Shown here: positions 50,794 through 58,733 of the stretch, in pieces | Numbering within the stretch: position 1 is the first letter of the stretch | How the letters are laid out: each line of letters starts with the position of its first letter | From: JACRLW01 sp046349595 | Lineage (GTDB): Bacteria; Planctomycetota; UBA1135; UBA2386 | Direction: 5' to 3' | Length of the DNA stretch: 64,000 nt | Assembly (NCBI GenBank): GCA_046349595.1 | Contig: JAXMCA010000002.1 | Coordinates: forward strand, 1,798,001-1,862,000 | The notes under the pieces: generated by a model | Database searches by the model: none | What the model saw: only the letters and a program-made list of their open reading frames with translations | What the model was told of the DNA's origin: nothing | Translations under genes and position numbers: made by a program

Positions 50794-52029
50794 ATGTCCT
50801 TCGCGTCCATCCCCGAAGTCCTGACCGAACTCCAGAAGGGTCGCCCGATCGTGCTGGTAGACGATCCCGACCGCGAGAACGAGGGCGATCTGTGCTTCGC
50901 CGCCGAGTTCGCCACGCCGGCCCTCGTCAACCTGATGGCCAAGGAGGCGCGCGGCCTGGTGTGCCTCGCGCTCGAAGGCGCGATCTGCGACCAGCTCAAC
51001 CTCGGACCGCAGGCGCCCGACAACGGCTCGCGCTACGGCACGGCATTCACGGTGAGCATCGAGGCACGCGAGGGCGTGACCACGGGCATCTCCGCAGCCG
51101 ACCGCGCGAAGACGATCCTCACCGCGGTGCATCCCGATGCGAAGGCGAGCGACGTCGTCCGCCCCGGTCACATCTTCCCGCTGCGCGCGCGCGACGGCGG
51201 CGTGCTGGTTCGCACCGGGCAGACCGAGGGCATCGTCGATCTGTGTCGTCTCGCCGGTCTCCGTCCGGCCGGCGTGATCTGCGAGATCATGAACGACGAC
51301 GGAACGATGGCCCGCGTGCCGCAGCTCGAGGAGTTCGTGGCGCGTCACGGCATCCTGATGTGCTCGATCGCCGACCTCGTCGAGTACCGCCGCCGTCGCG
51401 AGCGCATCATCGAGCGTGTCGCGCACGCGCGCATGCCGACCAAGTTCGGCTACTTCGACAGCTTCACCTACGCCGGAGTCGTCGACGGCCGCACGCACGT
51501 CGCGCTGACCGTCGGCATCGACCGTCCCAAGGAGATCGGCGGACGATTCCCGCCGATCGAGGAGCCGATCCTGGTGCGCGTGCACTCGCAGTGCCTGACC
51601 GGCGACGTGTTCGGCTCGCTGCGCTGCGACTGCGGCGAACAGCTCGAACGCGCGATGAAGGCGGTGCAGGCCGAGGGGCGCGGCATCGTGCTCTACATCA
51701 GCCAGGAGGGTCGCGGCATCGGACTCGGCGCGAAGATGCGCGCCTACGCGCTGCAGGACCAGGGCATGGACACGGTCGAGGCCAACGTCCACCTGGGCTT
51801 CAAGGTCGACCAACGCGAGTTCGGGACCGGCGCCCAGATCCTGCACGACCTCGGGGCCCGCAAGCTGAGGCTGCTCACCAACAACCCGAAGAAGCTCGGC
51901 GCCCTGCAGGGCTACAACCTCGAGATCGTCGAGCAGGTGCCGCTGGTCGTGGACCCGAACCCCGACAACCAGCGCTACCTCGACACCAAGCGCGACAAGC
52001 TCGGGCACATGCTCGGGCCGCGGGGGTGA
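50794..52029 (+). CDS. ribBA: Bifunctional riboflavin biosynthesis protein RibBA
   Basis: 411 residues. The N-terminal half is 3,4-dihydroxy-2-butanone-4-phosphate synthase (VDDPDRENEGDLCFAAEFAT; REGVTTGISAADRAKTILTA; PGHIFPLRARDGGVLVRTGQ). The C-terminal half is GTP cyclohydrolase II with zinc ligands C267, C278 and C280 (SQCLTGDVFGSLRCDCGEQ) and EGRGIGLGAKMRAYALQDQG. Together they make both precursors of riboflavin. The length is normal and both active sites look intact. No FMN riboswitch is recognisable in the 183-bp upstream gap. The gene is not clustered with other rib genes here. Confidence 0.97.
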   Translation: MSFASIPEVLTELQKGRPIVLVDDPDRENEGDLCFAAEFATPALVNLMAKEARGLVCLALEGAICDQLNLGPQAPDNGSRYGTAFTVSIEAREGVTTGISAADRAKTILTAVHPDAKASDVVRPGHIFPLRARDGGVLVRTGQTEGIVDLCRLAGLRPAGVICEIMNDDGTMARVPQLEEFVARHGILMCSIADLVEYRRRRERIIERVAHARMPTKFGYFDSFTYAGVVDGRTHVALTVGIDRPKEIGGRFPPIEEPILVRVHSQCLTGDVFGSLRCDCGEQLERAMKAVQAEGRGIVLYISQEGRGIGLGAKMRAYALQDQGMDTVEANVHLGFKVDQREFGTGAQILHDLGARKLRLLTNNPKKLGALQGYNLEIVEQVPLVVDPNPDNQRYLDTKRDKLGHMLGPRG

Positions 52030-52276
52030 GCCGCGGAATCCGCTCGGGCCGCGTCCTGTCGCAAACTGCCTCCCTTTGCGTCCGAGCGTCGGTTGTCGCG
52101 GGCAGGGCGTCTGACATGCCGGGGCCAGCTTCACGGGTCGTCGTGTGATGTGAGGAACCTCCGGCCAGTGGGCCCAGGGAGAGGGACTCTCCTGCGCGGA
52201 TCGCAGCTCGCGGAATTCACCCGACGTGCAGGGGGTTCCCCGCGCCGCAATTCCACTCGCAACGGAGGTCGAATCG

Positions 52277-53827
52277 ATGCACCGCATGCTCGTGGCACTG
52301 GTGCTCTCGGCCGCGGCTGCCGCCCAAGGGGTCCTGCCGCTGTCCAACACGTTCCGCTTCGGATCTCTCGGCGCCACGTTCGGCGGATCCTGCGGACCGA
52401 ACCCGACGCCCACGGTCTATTCCGACGAAGGATCGCTCACCTTCGGGGCGAACGGTCGCTTCGCGTTGTCGGTCACGAGATACGAGGTCTGTCCCGGCGG
52501 ACAGACTTCGACGACACCGATCCAGACCGGAAGCGCGAGCTACGACGTGCGCAACGACGGCTCCGTCGTCGTCGAGTGGAACCCGGTGATTCCGGGTGCC
52601 GACCCGGATTGGGTGTTCCTGCGGACGGATGGCGCCGTCCTGATCCGCACGCGCAACAGCGAACACACCGACGAGTCGGTCGCGCTGATCGGTGTTGCGC
52701 TCTCGAGCGGCAAGACCGCGATGTCGTTGGCCGGGAGCTGGCATCTCGTGCGGTTCAGCCAACGCAATCCGGCGTCCGGCATGATGGTCATCGCCGATGC
52801 AGGGACGATCGATTTCGACGGCCAGGGAGCCTTCGTGCACCAGGGGACGCGCAGGTCACTGCCCTTGGGTGGAACCGTGACCACGGCGAGCTACGGGCCG
52901 ATCGCCGGGACCTACTCCGTTGCGCCGGACGGCACGGTGACGACGGGAATCGGCGCGACCGGCGCCGTCTCTCCGAGCGGCGACGTGTTCTTCTGGCTCC
53001 TGCGCAGCGGCACCGAGACATCGATGACCGTGGGGTTGCGGAAGGGAAGCGCGATGTCAGCGCCGATGGCGGCCGGAGACTGGTGGCTGGCCCTGATGAT
53101 CCACGGGATCCAGGGGACGGCATCGCCGGCGAGCCTCCGGACGGACCTCGGGACACTCGCGTTCCAGCCGGCGAATGGAGTCGGCGGAACCTTCGGCATG
53201 GACCTGCTGCACGTCGAGACGACGCCGTCGGGGACGACCTCGGCGCTGACGAGTGGGACGGACACCTTCACCTTCACCTCCGAGGGTGATCTGGACCTCA
53301 CCTCCGGCGGCCAGACCGTGATCGACGGTGCCGTCAATCGGCAGTGCAACGTCTTCGCCGGTGTGGTCGATCCGGGTGACGGCCTCGGTCTGGCGTTCGC
53401 CTTGTCGGCAGGCCGTTGGCCGGTTCCGATCGGTGACGCCACGGCCGGTTCCGGCGGCTTCGCGCCGCGCTTGCTGCCGGTCGGCGGTTTCCCGCGCATG
53501 GGCAACGACCGGTTCGGGCTGGTCGTCGCGAACGGCCGTGGTGGAGCGGCCGCGGCGCTCCTGATCGCCACGGCGGCATCGCCCGGCGTGCCGCTCCTCG
53601 GTGGGACGCTCTGGGTGGATCCGGCCACGCTCCTCGTGTCGGTGCCACTGCAACTCTCCGGACCGTCCGGGTGGGCGGGGGCCGGCGCCGCCGGGCTGCC
53701 CCTCGCGATCCCAGAAGGTGCGCTTCTCGCCGGCGTGCATCTGGTGGGACAGGCGCTCGTGCTCGATCCGGGCGCTCCGCAGGGTGTCGCGATGAGTCCG
53801 GGATTGGACGTCGAACTCTGCCGCTAG
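52277..53827 (+). CDS. Secreted protein of unknown function with planctomycetal C-terminal module
   Basis: 516 residues from ATG 52277, preceded by GGAGG at 8 bp. The signal is MLVALVLSAAAAAQ, cut before Gly or Gln. The body consists of repeated beta units (SLTFGANGRFALSVTRYEV; GTIDFDGQGAFVHQ; TLAFQPANGVGGTFGM; FTFTSEGDLDLTSGGQ), perhaps a propeller with 'DFDGQGxF'-type turns. The last ~110 residues (VPLLGGTLWVDPATLLVSVP to SPGLDVELC) are the shared C-terminal module. No active site is visible. It is convergent with the glycoside hydrolase gene (13-bp gap). Confidence 0.78.
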   Translation: MHRMLVALVLSAAAAAQGVLPLSNTFRFGSLGATFGGSCGPNPTPTVYSDEGSLTFGANGRFALSVTRYEVCPGGQTSTTPIQTGSASYDVRNDGSVVVEWNPVIPGADPDWVFLRTDGAVLIRTRNSEHTDESVALIGVALSSGKTAMSLAGSWHLVRFSQRNPASGMMVIADAGTIDFDGQGAFVHQGTRRSLPLGGTVTTASYGPIAGTYSVAPDGTVTTGIGATGAVSPSGDVFFWLLRSGTETSMTVGLRKGSAMSAPMAAGDWWLALMIHGIQGTASPASLRTDLGTLAFQPANGVGGTFGMDLLHVETTPSGTTSALTSGTDTFTFTSEGDLDLTSGGQTVIDGAVNRQCNVFAGVVDPGDGLGLAFALSAGRWPVPIGDATAGSGGFAPRLLPVGGFPRMGNDRFGLVVANGRGGAAAALLIATAASPGVPLLGGTLWVDPATLLVSVPLQLSGPSGWAGAGAAGLPLAIPEGALLAGVHLVGQALVLDPGAPQGVAMSPGLDVELCR

Positions 53828-53840
53828 TGCGCAGCGGTCC

Positions 53841-55751
53841 CTAATAGACGACGGCGACGGTCGCCGCAGTCATGCTCACGCCCGAGTTCGCCGTCGCGTC
53901 GAGGACGAGGCCCTGCGCGTGGATCGGCAGCGCGTGCAGGCCCGGATCGACCGGGACGGCCAGCGCGAAGTTCGCGATGCCTCGGCCGTCCGAACTTCCG
54001 GCGAAGACCACGGCAGGCGTGACGAGGAGCTGACCACCGAACAGCGGGATCGAGGCCGGAACGAAGCCGACCGCGAACAGGGCCGTGGTCGCCGCGGGCA
54101 GTCCGTGCAACTGCAGCGTGAGCACTCCGCCGAGTGCAGCGCGACCAGAGCAACCGATCTGCGGGATTCCGGCACTGCCCAGAGTTCCGCCGCCGGACGT
54201 GGTCATCGCACCACTGGTCATCCGGGAGCGCAGGAGGGCGACGGCATCGGCGGCGACCTCACCGTCGGGTGCGCTGTGCAAGGTGATCGTGCAAGGACCC
54301 TGCGCCGGATCGAGCCAGACGCTCGCTAGTTCGTTCCAGCCGAGATTCGAGACGTCCGACTGCGCGAGATGCACGAGATTCGAACCCGCGGAGTGGGCGA
54401 GATCGTGACGCACCGAGGAGCTGCGCAACGAGGACGTGACCTCGTGCGCGAGCACACGCCAGAGGCCGGGGCTCGGCGGCGTCACCGTGAAGGTCACGCT
54501 CCGATCCGAGGAAGGTGGTGCGACGCGGTATCCCCCGCCCTGCGCCAGTGCGTTGCTCGCCGCGTTCCAGACGCCGACGAAGCCGACGCTCGGGTCGCCG
54601 TCGTCCACGTCGATGGGCGGCGCGCGCCAGTCGATCGGTCTCGCCGGGATCGACGCCGGATTCGCGAAGGGGCCGGCAAGAAGTGCCGGGAGATCGTCGT
54701 ACAGCCCCTCGGCGTACCACAGCGCGTGACCGGGCAGGTTGCGCGCGTTGTCCGCCTGCACCATCTGCACCACGTCGGCCGTCGGCGTGCCGCTGATCGC
54801 GCGGATGCCCGGTGCGATCTTGCTGCGCAGCGCCGTGCTGACGTAGCCGAGCTGCTGATCCAGCGTGGTGACGTAGGTGCCGATCGAGGTGCGGTAGACC
54901 TGCGGGTAGATCAGATCGATGGCTCCGCCGCTCACCCATGCCGGCCAGTCCTGGAGGTAGGTGTCGTACGCGCCCGGCATCACGGTCGGTGCGTCGGTGA
55001 CACGCACCGTGCCGCGTCGCGACTTGATCTCCTGATGGAGCTGCAGATGGAAGGCGTTCAGGCGATCGGCGCGCCAGCGCTTCCACGAGGACTGATTGAC
55101 GTTGCTCGGCGGCGACTGTCCGGTCGCGGCGCGATAGGCCGCGACCGTCGTCGCGTCGTAGCCGAAAGCGGTCGACGGGTAGCGCACGCGATCGAACTGG
55201 ATGCCGTCGACGTCGTAGGCGTCGACGATCTCGAGGGCGAGGTCGAGGAGGAAGCGGCGCACCTCTGGATGCTCGTGGCTCGCCCAGGTGAAGAAGCCTC
55301 CGGCACCGTCGTCGACCTGGCTGCTGCCGAGGTTGTCGAGGGCGATCCAGGTCGGATGGGCATCGAGCACGGGGCCGACGCCGTTGGGCCCGGCGAACCA
55401 GCCGCTCCAACCGAACATGAAGCCGTACTCGAACCAGGCCTCGACCTCGATGCCGCGGCGGTGCGCTTCGACCAGCACCTCGCGCAGGGGATCGCGGCCG
55501 ACGTACGCGGGGTCCTGCCGCACGCCGCAGGTGCGCTGGAGCAGAGCACTCGGGTGGACGGTGTAGCCGCGCGTCCACACGTCGACGAACACGCAGTTGA
55601 TGTGCGCCGCCTGCAGCTGATCGAGCGTGGAGACGATCTTCTGGTGCGAGGTCAGACCGTCGCGCGCGATCCACACGCCGCGGATCTCGGACTGTTGGGC
55701 GGGCAGGGCCCAGGGCAACGCGACGAGGGCGAGGAGCGAGGAGCGCAGCAC
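53841..55751 (-). CDS. GHL10-type glycoside hydrolase with golvesin-like domain, secreted
   Basis: 636 residues from GTG 55751 (signal VLRSSLLALVALPWALPAQQ). ATG 55838 overlaps the upstream stop as TGATG and is an alternative start, but its long acidic n-region fits a signal peptide poorly. The catalytic domain is glycosyl-hydrolase-like 10: IRGVWIARDGLTSHQKIVST, NCVFVDVWTRGYTVHPS, GIEVEAWFEYGFMFGW and VDGIQFDRVRYPS. Family relatives cut peptidoglycan or other polysaccharides. A golvesin-C-like domain follows (residues ~400-530, GLWRVLAHEVTSSL to VAADAVALL), then the shared planctomycetal module. It is probably in an operon with the cytochrome-linked dehydrogenase upstream. Confidence 0.87.
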   Translation of the reverse strand: MLRSSLLALVALPWALPAQQSEIRGVWIARDGLTSHQKIVSTLDQLQAAHINCVFVDVWTRGYTVHPSALLQRTCGVRQDPAYVGRDPLREVLVEAHRRGIEVEAWFEYGFMFGWSGWFAGPNGVGPVLDAHPTWIALDNLGSSQVDDGAGGFFTWASHEHPEVRRFLLDLALEIVDAYDVDGIQFDRVRYPSTAFGYDATTVAAYRAATGQSPPSNVNQSSWKRWRADRLNAFHLQLHQEIKSRRGTVRVTDAPTVMPGAYDTYLQDWPAWVSGGAIDLIYPQVYRTSIGTYVTTLDQQLGYVSTALRSKIAPGIRAISGTPTADVVQMVQADNARNLPGHALWYAEGLYDDLPALLAGPFANPASIPARPIDWRAPPIDVDDGDPSVGFVGVWNAASNALAQGGGYRVAPPSSDRSVTFTVTPPSPGLWRVLAHEVTSSLRSSSVRHDLAHSAGSNLVHLAQSDVSNLGWNELASVWLDPAQGPCTITLHSAPDGEVAADAVALLRSRMTSGAMTTSGGGTLGSAGIPQIGCSGRAALGGVLTLQLHGLPAATTALFAVGFVPASIPLFGGQLLVTPAVVFAGSSDGRGIANFALAVPVDPGLHALPIHAQGLVLDATANSGVSMTAATVAVVY

Positions 55752-55837
55752 GGCGCGGAAGATAGCGAGGGATACAAGGAACTCGGAGTCGGCACCCGGG
55801 CCCAAGTCCGGATGCGGGTGCCCGCAAGCGCGGGTCA

Positions 55838-58438
55838 TCACTTGGTGCGGAACACCTTGTCCCGCTCGTTGCCCCCCGACACGAGGTAAGCGATCAGGTC
55901 CTTCAGCTCGTCTGCACTCATCGCCGCGACCATCGCCGGCGGCATCAGCGAGGCTGCGGACGGCTCGACGCTCTTCACCTGCTCGGCGGGGATCTTGTTC
56001 AGCGCACTGAGGTCGAAGGGATTCGACGCCAAGGCGAGTTCACCGTCGTTGCGGTAGATCACGCGGCCCCAGAGCTGCTTGCCTTCCTTCAGCGTGACGG
56101 TGCTCGCCGCGTACTGATCCGAGATCGTGGCGCTCGGGTCGATGATCGACGTCAGGATGTCGCGGATCGAATAGCGGTTGCCGACCGAGCCGAGGTCGGG
56201 GCCGGTGTAGCCGCCCTCGCCATCGAAGCGGTGGCAGACCACACAGCGACCCGCGGCGAACATCCGCTTGCCGCGTTCGAAGTTCCGCCCGCGCAGCGGT
56301 TGCTCGAAGAGGGGCATCGCGGTTTCGACCGTCCAGCCTCCCGGCGGGCCCTCGGGATTGGGGAGGTCGGCGAGATTCACCTTGCCCACTTCGCCGAGGA
56401 GCCACGAGACCGCCGCCTTGGTGTCGGCCGGCAGGTGCTCGATCGCATCCTCGCGGATTGCACGGATGTAGCCCGCGAAGCTCTTGCCGCCGTTCTTCTC
56501 GAGGGTCTCGTTCAGCCAGCCGAAGAAGAACTTGCGGTCGTCGAGGGTCCAGCCGTTCTGCACGCGGCGCAGGCAGTAGGCGTAGTGGATGTTCTGCACG
56601 TTCGGCGTGTTGGCCATCGCGGCGAGGATGGCCTTGCCGTACTCGTGCCGTTGCAGCATCGCGGAGTCGTAGGCGAGTGCGGCGGTCTTCGTCGACTTCA
56701 TCAGCGCGACGGTCTTGGCGACCACAGACGGTGCGTCGAGGAAGGCGAGCAGGCGACACAGCTCGGTGTCGAGCTGCGTGTCGCCGGCCGGGTACTGCGG
56801 ATCGAGCAGCGCGATCAGCTCCTCGCGTTCCGTCGGAGTCGGTGTCGCGAGACGGATCAGGCGGAGTTGCCAGGCACGCAGCAGGGCGAGTCGATCGGTC
56901 TTGCCGAGCTTCGCGAAGGGAACCGCGGCGAGACCGGCATGCACGCGCGCTGCCAGTTCCGGCGCTGCGTGCCTGCACAACGCGATCATCGCCTCGATCG
57001 CCGTGCGCGGGTCCTTGGCTGCGAGGGCGCGCTCCTGCCACAGCGCGAGGTCCTGGTTCTCGATGGCGATCCTCGCCGCGTAGCGGATCTCGCGGTCGTC
57101 GTGCGCGAGGTGCGGCCATGCAGCATCGATCGCCTTCTGGCCGCCCTCGTGGTTGCCGTGCCATGCCTCCAGCGAGTGTCGCAGGTCGCGGAGGCCCTGG
57201 TTGGCGACCTTGGCCTCGATGGGCGTCTCGTCGATCGGGCTCCCTGCCCAGCGGATCCGGTACAGCTTCGAGTCGGAGTTGCGGCCGCCGATCACGAAGT
57301 ACATGTGGCCGTCGGGGCCGAAGCGCATCGCCGCGATGTTCAACGGCTGTCCGTAGAGGAAGACGTGCTTCTCCGCGGTGTAACTCGAGCCGCTCTCCTT
57401 CAGGTCGAGTGTGTAGATGGTCCCGAAGGTCCAATCGCACAGGAACAGCTTGTCGCGGTACTCGCGCGGGAACCGCGAGGCGTAGCCGAAGGAGATCGCG
57501 GTCGGTGATCCGGGGCCGATGTCGATCACCGCGCCGTTGCCGTCCTCGAAGTAGTCCGGCCATTTGGCCGAGCCGGTGCGCCAGCCGAAGTCGCTGGCGG
57601 AGGTGACGTGGTTGACGCGGGTGGGGCGATACCACGGGCAACCGATGTCGAACTCGAGGTCCGAGTCGTAGGTGAACATCTCGCCGGCCTTGTCGATGGC
57701 GATGTCCACGGAGTTGCGCAGACCCGATGCGACCATCGTCCACTGGCTGCCGTCCGGCGTGATCCTGCAGATCCAGCCGCCGGGTGGACGGATGCCGTGC
57801 GCATGACCCTGCGGATCGGGCATCGACGGGATCAACGAGTCCTCGGCCCACACCGGCGGGAGCAGGGTGCTGACACCGTCGGGCACGCGCGAGTGGTTGC
57901 CCGAGACCAGATACAGACCGGTGCCGTCCGCGGTGGGGATGATCGAGTGGGCCGAGTGCTCCCAGCCGTTGTAGAGCTGCTCGAGCTTGACGAACTCGTC
58001 GTAGCGGTCGTCACCGTCGGTGTCGCGGATGCGGTAGAAGCCGTGCATCGACGACATGTAGATGCTGTCGAACGCGTAGAGGAAACCGAGCGCGCCACCG
58101 ACGCGGCGGCTGCCCCATTCGGTGAGCACCCAGGGGAAGTCGGGGAGAGGTTCGACGACGACCTTGCCCTGCCTGTCGTCCGGACCGGGGAGCGTGACGC
58201 GGAAGCAGCCCTTGTCGTCCTGGTCGGAGACGATCAGTCGCCCCTTGGGGTCGAAGGCCATCGCCACCCAGGAACCCTGCTGCGGGGGGACCGAATGGAC
58301 GAGGTCGGCGTCGAAGCCGTCGGGGAGCGTGATGCCGGTGTCCTGGTCGACGTGGAAGCCGGGGGGTGGACCGGAGTCCTGGCCGAGGAGGGTGCGCCCG
58401 ACGAGCGCGAGCGCGAGCAGCGTTGCGAAGAACTTCAT
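55838..58438 (-). CDS. PVC-type membrane-bound dehydrogenase fused to cytochrome c
   Basis: 866 residues from ATG 58438. The signal MKFFATLLALALVGRTLLGQ is cut before Asp or Gln. Residues ~40-400 form a beta-propeller of the sugar/quinoprotein dehydrogenase type (GSWVAMAFDPKGRLIVSDQD; MHGFYRIRDTDGDDRYDEFV; GHAHGIRPPGGWICRITPDG). A HEAT-like helical region (~420-700) follows. The C-terminal heme domain has C732-V-V-C735-H736 and a distal Met region (MPPAMVAAMSADELKDLIAY). This architecture is typical of Planctomycetes and Verrucomicrobia; these enzymes are thought to oxidise sugars or other substrates and pass electrons to the heme. The substrate is unknown. The 58,439-58,733 gap to the divergent FG-GAP gene shows no gene. 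Confidence 0.92.
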   Translation of the reverse strand: MKFFATLLALALVGRTLLGQDSGPPPGFHVDQDTGITLPDGFDADLVHSVPPQQGSWVAMAFDPKGRLIVSDQDDKGCFRVTLPGPDDRQGKVVVEPLPDFPWVLTEWGSRRVGGALGFLYAFDSIYMSSMHGFYRIRDTDGDDRYDEFVKLEQLYNGWEHSAHSIIPTADGTGLYLVSGNHSRVPDGVSTLLPPVWAEDSLIPSMPDPQGHAHGIRPPGGWICRITPDGSQWTMVASGLRNSVDIAIDKAGEMFTYDSDLEFDIGCPWYRPTRVNHVTSASDFGWRTGSAKWPDYFEDGNGAVIDIGPGSPTAISFGYASRFPREYRDKLFLCDWTFGTIYTLDLKESGSSYTAEKHVFLYGQPLNIAAMRFGPDGHMYFVIGGRNSDSKLYRIRWAGSPIDETPIEAKVANQGLRDLRHSLEAWHGNHEGGQKAIDAAWPHLAHDDREIRYAARIAIENQDLALWQERALAAKDPRTAIEAMIALCRHAAPELAARVHAGLAAVPFAKLGKTDRLALLRAWQLRLIRLATPTPTEREELIALLDPQYPAGDTQLDTELCRLLAFLDAPSVVAKTVALMKSTKTAALAYDSAMLQRHEYGKAILAAMANTPNVQNIHYAYCLRRVQNGWTLDDRKFFFGWLNETLEKNGGKSFAGYIRAIREDAIEHLPADTKAAVSWLLGEVGKVNLADLPNPEGPPGGWTVETAMPLFEQPLRGRNFERGKRMFAAGRCVVCHRFDGEGGYTGPDLGSVGNRYSIRDILTSIIDPSATISDQYAASTVTLKEGKQLWGRVIYRNDGELALASNPFDLSALNKIPAEQVKSVEPSAASLMPPAMVAAMSADELKDLIAYLVSGGNERDKVFRTK

Positions 58439-58733
58439 GGGTCGGTGAGCCCGATCATCTTCGCGCAGCAGGAGGAAACCGCAGACAACGGATCCGTTCG
58501 GGTGTCGAGGTGCACCCGTCGTGAGGGGGTGAGCGAGGGCTCGGACCTTCCCGCCGGAAAGTCGTGAGGCACCCCCGGCGTTTCCGCACGAGGTTCCTCC
58601 CTGGAGCCACCGCGCCCGCCGTTCGATCCGTCGCGGCGGCGCGCGGGTCTTCACGATTCGCTGCTCGCGCTCGCCCTCGCTTGTGCGATCGACGCAGGCG
58701 GAGGCGTGGCGCCCGCTCCTCGACGAGGTTGCC